Assembly (NCBI RefSeq): GCF_900115295.1
Contig: NZ_FOVZ01000005.1
Location: 328,762-392,761, forward strand
DNA length: 64,000 nucleotides
DNA from: Sphingomonas sp. OK281
GTDB taxonomy: Bacteria; Pseudomonadota; Alphaproteobacteria; Sphingomonadales; Sphingomonadaceae
Reading direction: 5' to 3'
Shown here: positions 20,501 to 26,816 of the stretch, piece by piece
Position numbering within the stretch: the stretch's first letter is position 1
Layout: every line of letters begins with the position of its first letter
Made by a program: the position numbers and the translations under genes
Notes under the pieces: generated by a model
Seen by the model: only the letters and a program-made list of their open reading frames with translations
The model's database searches: none
What the model was told of the DNA's origin: nothing

Positions 20501-20708
20501 CCTGCTCGATCGGCGCAGCGACAGTTTCGGCGACCGTCTCGGCGGACGCGCCGGGATAGGTCGCGCTGACGGTGACGGTGGGGGGGACGATGTCGGGATA
20601 TTGCGACACCGGCAGCGTCATGTAGGCGATCGCACCGACGATCGTGATGATCACCGCGATCACGCCCGCGAAGATCGGCCGGGTGATGAAGAAGCGCGAG
20701 AAGCGCAT
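17529..20708 (-). CDS. RND multidrug efflux pump, inner-membrane transporter (HAE1, AcrB/MexB-like)
   Basis: A proton-driven trimeric pump of 1059 residues. It starts with MRFSRFFITRPIFAGVIAVI, as in AcrB, and has 12 membrane segments with two large periplasmic loops. Segment 4 carries GIVVDDAIVVVENVERN with the proton-relay Asp pair. IALAAKNAILVVEFAKQAEEQ near the C-terminus is also diagnostic of HAE1 pumps. The ATG at 20708 has GAGGAAA upstream. The adaptor gene lies upstream across a family A repeat, and the outer-membrane factor downstream, so this is a complete tripartite system. Confidence 0.96.
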   Translation of the reverse strand: MRFSRFFITRPIFAGVIAVIITIVGAIAYMTLPVSQYPDIVPPTVTVSATYPGASAETVAETVAAPIEQEINGVDNMLYQSSQSTGDGKVTITVTFKIGTNLDAAQVLVQNRVAVAVPRLPEDVQRLGVVTRKTSPDFLMVVNLVSPDNSLDRGYISNYALTQVRDRLSRIDGVGDVQLFGARDYSMRIWIDPGRAAALDLTAGEIVAALRAQNVQVAAGTLGQPPYDKGNSAFQLNVETQGRLTDPKQFADVVIRTDAQGRQVRVSDVARVELGAQDYGANTYLSGKPTVIAAVFQRPGSNALGAAQAVTAEMESMSKRFPKGLEYKVIYNPTEFIAQSIDAVKHTLFEAMVLVVLVILVFLQKWRAAIIPIVAIPVSLIGTFAVLAAAGYSLNNLSLFGLVLAIGIVVDDAIVVVENVERNLEHGLSPLEAARTSMDEVSGALVAIVLVLCAVFIPTVFLTGLSGAFYRQFAVTISTATIISLLISLTLSPALAAMLLKPTAPADSGNRVTRTVRRAGDAFNRGFERMSDSYARLTARLVTAPRRMMIAYAALIAVTVGVFTITPSGFVPAQDQGYFLTVIQLPPGSSVERTDAVMQKVAKRILPLAGVKGAVMLAGFDGPSQTLAPNSAAAYIPLKSFEERKKLGVTLASIMAESQKATGDITEARLLIVPPPLIQGIGSAGGYRLMVQDQGGHGYADLGKTSYALIGQANQTKGLAQIYTFFDTATPRIFADVDRAKANLLGVPPERVFEALQVYLGSAFVNDFNLLGRTYRVTAQADAPFRNTTADIANLKTRSNSGQMVPVGSVSTFKDKTGPYRVVRYNLFPAVEVDGDTAKGYSSGQSLVAMEKLADASLPAGYAHEWTGIAYQQKAAGSTAALVFGMAVVFVFLVLAAQYESLTLPLAIILIVPMCLLAAMTGVNLRGMDNNVLTQIGLVVLIALAAKNAILVVEFAKQAEEQDGLTPVEAAVRAAKDRLRPILMTSFAFILGAVPLVIATGAGAELRQALGTAVFFGMIGVTGFGLLFTPTFYVVARALALRFERRKPTAAAPTLQPAE

Positions 20709-20749
20709 GGGAATTTCCTCGGTAGAGGGGCGCGGGCACACACCAACGC

Positions 20750-20840
20750 CACCCCGGCGGAGGCCGGGGCCCAATTGGGCGAACCGCAGTGATTAAGTCG
20801 AAACGCTAACCCAATTGGGCCCCGGCCTTCGCCGGGGTGG
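20750..20840. repeat. Family A inverted-pair repeat, copy 3
   Basis: Same arms as copy 1 but with a shorter spacer. It sits between the adaptor and pump genes of the RND operon, where it could form a hairpin that tunes relative expression. Confidence 0.9.
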
Positions 20841-20844
20841 ACGC

Positions 20845-22122
20845 CTATCTCGCGAGCGTGGCCTCACCCGAGATGGGCTGGACCGAGGCGGGCGCACTCG
20901 TACCCGAGGCGACCACGATCCGGCCAACCTTCGGCGCAACCGTGGCACCCGGCATCGCCATCTGAGTCCCCTGGATGATGATCCGGTCGTTCGGCCCGAT
21001 CCCCGAGCGCACGATGCGGAGGCCATCGACCACGGGCCCAAGCTCGACCGGCTTCTGGCTCACGACGTTCTTCGCATCGATCGTCAGCAGGACCTTCCGC
21101 GCCTGATCGGTCTGCACCGCATCGTCGGGCACCAGCAGGGCCTGCCGCGTCCCCGCACTCGCGAGGCGCATGTTGCCGAACATCCCTGGCGTCAGGAAAT
21201 ACCCCGGGTTGGCGAGGACCGCGCGGCCGCGGATCGTGCCCGAGCGCTGGTCGAGGCCGTTGTCGGTGAAGTCGAGCTTGCCCTTCCAGCGATGCTCGGT
21301 CTCGTCCTGCAACTGGATCTCGACCGCCGCCGGCGTCGCGCCGGGCTGCCGTGCGCGCTGCGTCTTGAGGTACAGCGCCTCGGAGCCGTCGAACGTGAAG
21401 TAGATAGGATCCAGCGCGTTGATCGTCGTCAGCACCGTGCCGCCGGTACCTTCGCCGCCCGCGACCTGATTACCCGCATCGACGCGGCGATCGGAAATGC
21501 GACCGCCGATCGGTGCGCGAACCTGCGTGAAGCCGACATCGAGCGCACGGGCACGTTCGCGAGCCTGTGCCGCGGCGAGTGCGGCCTGGGCTGCTTCCAG
21601 CTTGCCACGCAACGCGTCGACTTCGCCTGCCGAAACCGCTTCATCGGCGACCAATCGCTGGGCGCGACCAAGGTCGGTGCGAGCCAGCGACAAGGCGCTC
21701 TTTGCGCTGGCGACGTTGGCGTGTGCCTCAGCCAGAGCTGCGGCAAACGGGCGGGAGTCGATCGTGAAGAGCAGCTGCCCCTTGCTGACGATTTCTCCGT
21801 CGCGGAAATGGATACCGGTGACTTCGCCGGCAACGCGCGGACGGATCTCAACCGTCCGGCTCGGTGCGAAGCGGCCGACATAATCGTCCCATTCGCTGAC
21901 CTGCCGCACCAGCGGCGACGCGACCGTGACGGAGGCGGGCGGGGGGGCTGCCATCGCCGCGTCGGGATGGTCGAACATCTTCACGCCGACCGCACCGAGC
22001 AGCGCGATCGGCACGAGCACCATCGCGCCGCGCTGCCATGCCGGTCGTCGGTGACGGTCCGCGGGCGGCGACGACGCGACATTGGCGTCGTTCGCGGCCG
22101 TGATCGTGGTAAGTTGGTTCAC
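20845..22122 (-). CDS. Periplasmic adaptor (membrane-fusion) subunit of the RND efflux system, AcrA-like
   Basis: A 425-residue adaptor. One N-terminal membrane segment (about 33-50) replaces the lipoprotein anchor of AcrA. Then come the strand VEIRPRVAGEVTGIHFRDGEIVSKGQLLFTID (lipoyl half), a coiled-coil hairpin (about 120-195), the second lipoyl half (VRAPIGGRISDRRVDAGN) and a barrel region with FDGSEALYL. The last residues end only five bases before the family A repeat. Its start overlaps the stop of the preceding gene by four bases, so the two are coupled. Confidence 0.95.
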   Translation of the reverse strand: MNQLTTITAANDANVASSPPADRHRRPAWQRGAMVLVPIALLGAVGVKMFDHPDAAMAAPPPASVTVASPLVRQVSEWDDYVGRFAPSRTVEIRPRVAGEVTGIHFRDGEIVSKGQLLFTIDSRPFAAALAEAHANVASAKSALSLARTDLGRAQRLVADEAVSAGEVDALRGKLEAAQAALAAAQARERARALDVGFTQVRAPIGGRISDRRVDAGNQVAGGEGTGGTVLTTINALDPIYFTFDGSEALYLKTQRARQPGATPAAVEIQLQDETEHRWKGKLDFTDNGLDQRSGTIRGRAVLANPGYFLTPGMFGNMRLASAGTRQALLVPDDAVQTDQARKVLLTIDAKNVVSQKPVELGPVVDGLRIVRSGIGPNDRIIIQGTQMAMPGATVAPKVGRIVVASGTSAPASVQPISGEATLAR

Positions 22123-22517
22123 GCTGCGATGCTCCGCTTCTGCTGGATGCCGACGCGCATGCCGGTCACGCTCTCGACGAGCGTTTCGATCTGTGCCTCG
22201 GCAAAGCCGGCGGCGAGGAAGCCCTGGATCTCAGCCATCGGCAGCGCGAAACCACGCCGCCAGGCGTACACGGCCATCCGCCGCAACGCCTCCAGCCGGG
22301 GATCGGCGAGCCGCGACGCGGTGCTCAGCCCGAACAGGCTGCCCATCGCGCGTGACATGCGGCTCGGGCCGGACAGGCTGCGCAACGTGTCGCGCTTGGC
22401 GAGCGCGATGACGCTCCATTCCAATGCCGAGAAGCCGGTCGGGGCAGGGGCTGCCACGGCCTGCGTGCGGCTGGTGACGGGCGAAGCGAACATGTTGTCG
22501 AGGTCGAGATAAGCCAT
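22119..22517 (-). CDS. Hypothetical protein, first gene of the RND efflux operon
   Basis: A 132-residue soluble protein with no signal or membrane segment. Residues about 30-70 are basic and helical (ALEWSVIALAKRDTLRSL), and about 75-120 form helices resembling a small helical bundle (RLEALRRMAVYAWRRGFALP, FLAAGFAEAQIETLVESV). I do not recognise a family, though I believe similar genes sit beside efflux genes in other sphingomonads. It is the first gene after the TetR-controlled promoter and overlaps the adaptor gene by four bases. A strong ribosome site (AAGGGGGA) follows the structured leader. Confidence 0.75.
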   Translation of the reverse strand: MAYLDLDNMFASPVTSRTQAVAAPAPTGFSALEWSVIALAKRDTLRSLSGPSRMSRAMGSLFGLSTASRLADPRLEALRRMAVYAWRRGFALPMAEIQGFLAAGFAEAQIETLVESVTGMRVGIQQKRSIAA

Positions 22518-22524
22518 GGGATTG

Positions 22525-22643
22525 TCCCCCTTTTGATCTTGGGCAAGCGCTGGCCTTCGTCGGTGGACGGTCCACCGACGTCAGCTGGTCGCAAGGCGTG
22601 CGCGGTCGTTGTCGGCACATCCCCGTGCCGCGCTTGCCCGCAT
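22525..22643 (-). promoter_or_regulatory. Structured 5' leader of the RND operon: closing stem, hairpins and a 20-codon upstream frame
   Basis: On the minus-strand RNA a perfect 10-bp stem closes the structure: GGGCAAGCGC (22639-22630) with GCGCUUGCCC (22550-22541). Inside are GGCAC/GUGCC (22629-22625 with 22618-22614, loop GGGGAU) and a perfect 23-base odd palindrome (22580-22558, arms CGTCGGTGGAC). The ribosome site lies six bases after the closing stem. An ATG at 22643 opens a 20-codon frame whose stop (22583-22581) directly abuts the palindrome. This resembles an attenuator or riboswitch, but I cannot match a known class. No separate gene is seen in this 315-base gap. Confidence 0.6.
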
Positions 22644-22740
22644 GGAATTTTCGAAAATCAGGCCGAAGCCGTCTTAGGTTTGAACCGTGGTCATGGGTTG
22701 GTGTCCCCGGCTGCTCCATCCGAAGTAGGAGAGAGCTTCG

Positions 22741-22802
22741 ATACCAGTCGGTATATAAACCTGACGTTCATCTAGTCAACAAGACTTTTGTACCGGCCGG
22801 TA
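22741..22802 (-). promoter_or_regulatory. Promoter of the RND operon with two TetR-type operators
   Basis: Minus-strand promoter: -35 TTGACT (22779-22774), a 16-base spacer, and -10 TATATA (22757-22752). Operator 1 (22741-22754, ATACCAGTCGGTAT) overlaps the -10. Operator 2 (22791-22802, TACCGGCCGGTA) lies upstream of the -35. A third copy of the same palindrome covers the tetR start. This predicts direct repression by the adjacent TetR protein. Confidence 0.8.
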
Positions 22803-22832
22803 TTTTTTCCCGCGGCGCGGTAGAAACCGTGT

Positions 22833-23447
22833 CTATTTGGTTGGCCACATCAGCATGCTGGTCTCGACGAGCTGCTGGAGCTCGGTGCAGCTCGCCCCCG
22901 AACCGGCCTGGATCGACAGCCCCTGCATGATCGCGAAGAGGTACCGCATCAGCGCATGCGACTCGAGACCTTCGGGGAACTCGCCCGCAGCCTTGGCTTC
23001 GTCGAACCGCTTCATCAGCGCGGCTTCGGACGACGCGCGGCGCTTGGCGACCTCGGCCTTGATCGGCTCGGCTTCGGCGCTGCACGCGACGCTGCTGATG
23101 ACGCTGAGACACCCCTTGGGGTCGCAGGTGCTCATCTGCATCTGAAGCGCACCGCGGAGCAGGTTTTCCGCTACGGCACGCGCGGTCGGCGCGTCGAGCG
23201 CTGACGTCATATAGGCGAGCTTCTCGCGCTCGTAGAGGTCGAGCGCCTTGTGGAACAGCGCCTCCTTGTTGCCGAACGCGGCGTACAGGCTGGGCTTGGT
23301 GATCTTCATCTCGGCGGTCAGTTCCGCCATCGATGCACCCTCGTAACCATTCCGCCAGAACACGCGCAACGCACCCGCCAGCGCTTCGTCGAGATTGAAC
23401 TCGCGGGGGCGGCCCTTGGGGGCGGTGAGCGTGCAAAGCCTATTCAT
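22833..23447 (-). CDS. TetR-family repressor of the RND efflux operon
   Basis: A 204-residue regulator. After GRPREFNLDEALAGAL comes the TetR helix-turn-helix: WRNGYEGASMAELTAEMKITKPSLYAAFGNKEALFHKAL (about residues 30-69). The C-terminal helical ligand domain includes CDPKGCLSVIS, a pattern common in this subgroup. It lies directly upstream of the efflux operon on the same strand but has its own promoter. A TACCG-CGGTA operator covers the start codon, so it very likely represses both itself and the pump. Confidence 0.92.
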   Translation of the reverse strand: MNRLCTLTAPKGRPREFNLDEALAGALRVFWRNGYEGASMAELTAEMKITKPSLYAAFGNKEALFHKALDLYEREKLAYMTSALDAPTARAVAENLLRGALQMQMSTCDPKGCLSVISSVACSAEAEPIKAEVAKRRASSEAALMKRFDEAKAAGEFPEGLESHALMRYLFAIMQGLSIQAGSGASCTELQQLVETSMLMWPTK

Positions 23448-23483
23448 ACCGTTCGGTATATAGTGAGGGCGCGCAAAAGGTCC
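23446..23483 (-). promoter_or_regulatory. tetR promoter and overlapping operator; probable leaderless start
   Basis: The operator ATACCGTTCGGTAT spans 23446-23459 and includes the first bases of the tetR start codon. A -10 TATATA lies just upstream (23457-23462), and TGGACC is 17 bases further up. With the -10 this close, transcription should begin at or near the ATG, so the tetR mRNA may be leaderless. That is inferred from spacing only. Confidence 0.6.
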
Positions 23484-23511
23484 AGTGACTGGAATATGTT
23501 GCCGGGGGTGC

Positions 23512-24813
23512 TCACCGACCGACCGCGGTGTAGGCGAACCCAGCCTGTTCGACGTCCGCGCGCTGATAGACGTTGCGCAGGTCGACCATGACCGGCCCGG
23601 TCATCACGCGCTTCAGCCGCGCGAGGTCGAGTGCGCGATACGCATCCCATTCGGTCACGATCACGACCGCGTCGGCACCCTCGGCCGCGTCATAGGCGTC
23701 CGTGCAGTAGACGAGGTCGGGCATCATCGCCTTGGCCGGTGCCATGCCCTCGGGGTCGTGCGCGCGGACCGTCACCCCGGCGTCGGCGAGTGCGGTCGCG
23801 ATCGCGAGGCTGGGGGCGTCGCGCATGTCGTCGGTGTTCGGCTTGAACGTCAGCCCGAGCAGCGCGACCGTCTTGCCGCGGGGGGTGTCGCCGAGTGCGT
23901 GCAGGACTTTCCGGCCCATTGCGCGCTTGCGGCTGTCGTTCACCTTCACGACGGCTTCGACGATATGGACCGGCGTGTCGTAATCCTCTGCCGTCTTCAG
24001 CAGCGCCAATGTGTCCTTGGGGAAGCACGAGCCGCCATAGCCCGGCCCGGCGTGAAGGAACTTCTTGCCGATCCGGTTGTCGAGCCCGATCCCCCGCGAC
24101 ACGTCCTGCACGTCGGCGCCGACTGCCTCGCACAGGTCCGCGATCTCGTTGATGAAGGTGATCTTGGTCGCGAGGAACGCGTTCGCCGCGTATTTGATCA
24201 GCTCCGACGTGCGACGGCTGGTAAACAGGATCGGCGATTCGTTGAGGTAGAGCGGACGATACACGTCGCGCATCACCTGCTTGGCACGCTCGTCCTCGGT
24301 ACCGATGACGATGCGGTCGGGGCGCTTGAAGTCGCCGATCGCGGCGCCTTCGCGGAGGAATTCGGGGTTCGAGACGACCGCCACGTCGACGTCCGCACGC
24401 TTCTCGCGGAAGATCGCCTCGACTCGGTCGCCGGTGCCGACGGGGACGGTCGACTTGGTCACGACCACGGTCGGGCCGGTGACCGCCGCGGCGATCTCTT
24501 CGGTCGCGGCGAACACGTAGCTGAGGTCGGCATGGCCATCGCCGCGCCGCGACGGCGTACCGACCGCGATGAAGATCGCGTCGGCGCCCGCGACCGCGCT
24601 GGCGAGATTAGTGGTGAAAGTCAGCCGGCCCGCGGCGACGTTCGACGCGACGAGCTGGTCGAGGCCGGGTTCGAAGATCGGCATGCGACCGGAGAGCAGC
24701 GCGTCGATCTTCGACTGGTCCTTGTCGACGCAGATCACGTCATGGCCGAAATCCGAAAAGCAGGCGCCGGACACCAGGCCGACATAGCCAGAACCGATCA
24801 TCGTGATGCGCAT
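23512..24813 (-). CDS. ugd: UDP-glucose 6-dehydrogenase
   Basis: This oxidises UDP-glucose to UDP-glucuronate with NAD, supplying precursors for exopolysaccharide and glycolipids. It has 433 residues. The Rossmann motif is at the N-terminus (ITMIGSGYVGLVSG), the middle domain has STVPVGTGDRV and NPEFLREG, and the catalytic Cys is 263 in GYGGSCFPKD. The C-terminal domain has GLTFKPNTDDMRDAPS. The gene stands alone, so its pathway partners are not in the window. Confidence 0.95.
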   Translation of the reverse strand: MRITMIGSGYVGLVSGACFSDFGHDVICVDKDQSKIDALLSGRMPIFEPGLDQLVASNVAAGRLTFTTNLASAVAGADAIFIAVGTPSRRGDGHADLSYVFAATEEIAAAVTGPTVVVTKSTVPVGTGDRVEAIFREKRADVDVAVVSNPEFLREGAAIGDFKRPDRIVIGTEDERAKQVMRDVYRPLYLNESPILFTSRRTSELIKYAANAFLATKITFINEIADLCEAVGADVQDVSRGIGLDNRIGKKFLHAGPGYGGSCFPKDTLALLKTAEDYDTPVHIVEAVVKVNDSRKRAMGRKVLHALGDTPRGKTVALLGLTFKPNTDDMRDAPSLAIATALADAGVTVRAHDPEGMAPAKAMMPDLVYCTDAYDAAEGADAVVIVTEWDAYRALDLARLKRVMTGPVMVDLRNVYQRADVEQAGFAYTAVGR

Positions 24814-24944
24814 GGACGTTCCCCGTAAAAGCCGCGCGACCTATCGTGAGTAATGCGCGCGCGTGCAAGCTGGCGGGCGCAACCAAAGCCGATCATACCG
24901 GTTGAAACTTCGACCAACCGATGGCGCAACACAGGAGCGAGACG

Positions 24945-25391
24945 ATGGCGGACGACTTCAAGCAGGCAGTCGATGATGGCGCGAACGCAAGCAAGGCGGC
25001 GACCGACCGCGCGGCGGATGCCGCCAAAGGCGCAGCAGACACGATGCGCGAGAATGCCGATAAGGCGCGCGGTGCATTCTCGGAGAAGATCGTCGATCCG
25101 GCGCGGCGCGCAGGCGAGGCGATGAAGGAGTCCGGCGGCAAGATCGCGGAGGGCGGCGCGACGATTGGCAAGGCGATGATCGATCAGGCCGAGCAGAACG
25201 CGCGCGAGGCCTTCGCGGCGATGCGCGAGGCGGCAAGCGCCAGCGACCTGACGCAGGTGATGAAGATCCAGGGCGACTATCTGCGCGAGCAGAGCCAGCG
25301 GAGCATGAGCCAGGCGCGCGAGATCGGCGAGCTGATCATGAAGTTCGGCAAGGACGCGGTCGCGCCGTTGCAGGGCGGCGGGACCAAATAG
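24945..25391 (+). CDS. Phasin-family protein
   Basis: A 148-residue, Ala- and Lys-rich, almost wholly helical protein. Residues about 1-70 resemble LEA-like repeats (AKGAADTMRENADKARGAF); about 80-140 have the phasin pattern (QAEQNAREAFAAMREAASASDLTQVMKIQGDYLREQSQRS). Phasins coat polyhydroxyalkanoate granules, and some related proteins have stress or nucleoid roles. No PHA synthesis gene is in the window. The ATG at 24945 has AGGAGCG upstream; an earlier in-frame ATG (24921) is less likely. Confidence 0.82.
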   Translation: MADDFKQAVDDGANASKAATDRAADAAKGAADTMRENADKARGAFSEKIVDPARRAGEAMKESGGKIAEGGATIGKAMIDQAEQNAREAFAAMREAASASDLTQVMKIQGDYLREQSQRSMSQAREIGELIMKFGKDAVAPLQGGGTK

Positions 25392-25404
25392 GCGGTCTGG
25401 CCGA

Positions 25405-25438
25405 TACGCCGCTCCCCGTTTCGCGGTGGAGCGGCGTA
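25405..25438. terminator. Strong hairpin between the convergent phasin and pit genes
   Basis: An 11-bp perfect stem (TACGCCGCTCC with GGAGCGGCGTA) has a 12-base loop and begins 13 bases after the phasin stop. There is no T run on either side, so it may act as an mRNA 3' stabiliser or a weak terminator rather than a canonical intrinsic terminator. Confidence 0.5.
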
Positions 25439-25511
25439 CGGACGAGCAAGAACGCCGCCGCTCCAACGGGATGACGGAGCCGTGGCCCGCCAGCCTTGAC
25501 GGTTTCCAGAC

Positions 25512-26510
25512 TTAGACGAACACTCCGACCAACAGATACGTGCCCGCGCCGATAAGACCTGCCGCCGGCAACGTCAGCGTCCAGGCGACGACGATATTGC
25601 TGGCCACGTTCCAGCGGACGGCGGACAAGCGCCGCGCCGCTCCTACGCCGACGATCGATCCGGTGATCGTGTGAGTCGACGAGACGGGGATGCCGAGATA
25701 CGTCGCGGCGAACAGCGTGATCGCGCCGCCGGTCTCCGCACAAAACCCCTGCGCCGGCGTCAGGCGCGTGATCTTCGAGCCCATCGTGTGGACGATCCGC
25801 CAGCCGCCCGAGAGCGTGCCCAGCGCCATCGCCGCCTGGCAGGACAGCACCACCCAGAGCGGCACGTGGAATTCACCCCCGAGCAGCCCCTGCGAATAGA
25901 GCAGCACGGCGATGATCCCCATCGTCTTCTGAGCATCATTGCCGCCATGGCCGAGCGAATAGAGCGCGGCAGAGACCAGCTGGAGTTTGCGAAAGCGCTT
26001 GTCGACCCCGAGCGGGGTGAGCTTGAGGCTGGTCCAGGCGACGATCAGCACCAGCACGAGTGCGAGGCCCAGGCCGATCGCGGGCGAGGCGAAGATCGCA
26101 AGGACGGTGGCGATGACGCCCTTCCAGACGATCGCGCCGAAGCCGACCTTGGCGATGCCGGCGCCGAGCAGCCCGCCGATCAGCGCATGGCTGCTGCTCG
26201 ACGGGATGCCGAGTACCCAGGTGATGACGTTCCACGCGATCGCACCCATCAGCGCGGCGAAGATCACCTGCGCGTCGATAACGTGAGCCTGGACGATCCC
26301 GGTGCCGACGGTCTGCGCGACGTGGAGGCCGAACACCGCGAACGCGATGAAGTTGAAGAACGCGGCCCAGAGCACGGCGTATTGCGGCTTCAACACGCGG
26401 GTGGAGACGACGGTCGCGATCGAGTTCGCCGCGTCGTGCAGGCCGTTCAGGAAGTCGAACAGCAGCGCGATGCCGATCAGGCCGATGAGGAGCGGGAGGG
26501 AGAGGATCAT
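25512..26510 (-). CDS. Low-affinity inorganic phosphate transporter, Pit family
   Basis: An inner-membrane phosphate (metal-phosphate) symporter, 332 residues with about ten membrane segments. The duplicated Pit signature is visible: FDFLNGLHDAANSIATVVSTRVL near the N-terminus and SLGHGGNDAQKTMGI in the second half. TGGAITLFAATYLGIPVSSTHTITGSIVGVG is the typical late segment. A DUF47 gene lies upstream on the same strand across a 306-base gap filled by repeats; Pit and DUF47 proteins commonly work together. Confidence 0.94.
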   Translation of the reverse strand: MILSLPLLIGLIGIALLFDFLNGLHDAANSIATVVSTRVLKPQYAVLWAAFFNFIAFAVFGLHVAQTVGTGIVQAHVIDAQVIFAALMGAIAWNVITWVLGIPSSSSHALIGGLLGAGIAKVGFGAIVWKGVIATVLAIFASPAIGLGLALVLVLIVAWTSLKLTPLGVDKRFRKLQLVSAALYSLGHGGNDAQKTMGIIAVLLYSQGLLGGEFHVPLWVVLSCQAAMALGTLSGGWRIVHTMGSKITRLTPAQGFCAETGGAITLFAATYLGIPVSSTHTITGSIVGVGAARRLSAVRWNVASNIVVAWTLTLPAAGLIGAGTYLLVGVFV

Positions 26511-26533
26511 GCCGCCGCTCCGGACGCCGTCGG

Positions 26534-26640
26534 ACTCCCCTCCCTGGAAGGGAGGGGCAGGGGGTGGGTCGGTATGGGGCGGGTGTCACGATCCATCTCG
26601 GGCCGCCCCACCCCCAATCCCTCCCTTCCAGGGAGGGGAG
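26534..26640. repeat. Family F inverted-pair repeat, copy 1
   Basis: Arms CTCCCTGGAAGGGAG-like and CTCCCTTCCAGGGAG-like face each other, each joined to a GGGGGTGGGTCGG-type inner segment. Other copies are at 32770 and 37243. It occupies the left part of the gap between DUF47 and pit. Confidence 0.85.
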
Positions 26641-26682
26641 CAGATGCGGTTGCTCCGACCGTCGTTGCTCGGCCACAGGCCC

Positions 26683-26784
26683 CACCCCGGCGAAGGCCGG
26701 GGTCCAATTGGAGAGGTTGCAGTAACGGCGCGCGGTCCTTCGTTATTGCCGTCCCCCAATTGGGCCCCGGCCTTCGCCGGGGGG
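26683..26784. repeat. Family A inverted-pair repeat, copy 4
   Basis: Same arms and GTAAC spacer core as the other family A copies. With the family F element it fills the gap between DUF47 and pit; I see no other signal there. Confidence 0.9.
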
Positions 26785-26816
26785 GAGCTTCGTGGAAACT
26801 CTCGGACCCAAACACA

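Noticed and set aside
23690..24133. Alternative frames inside ugd and inside the RND pump
   Set aside because: They are Arg/Ala/Asp-rich shadows of strongly supported genes, without start signals or domains.
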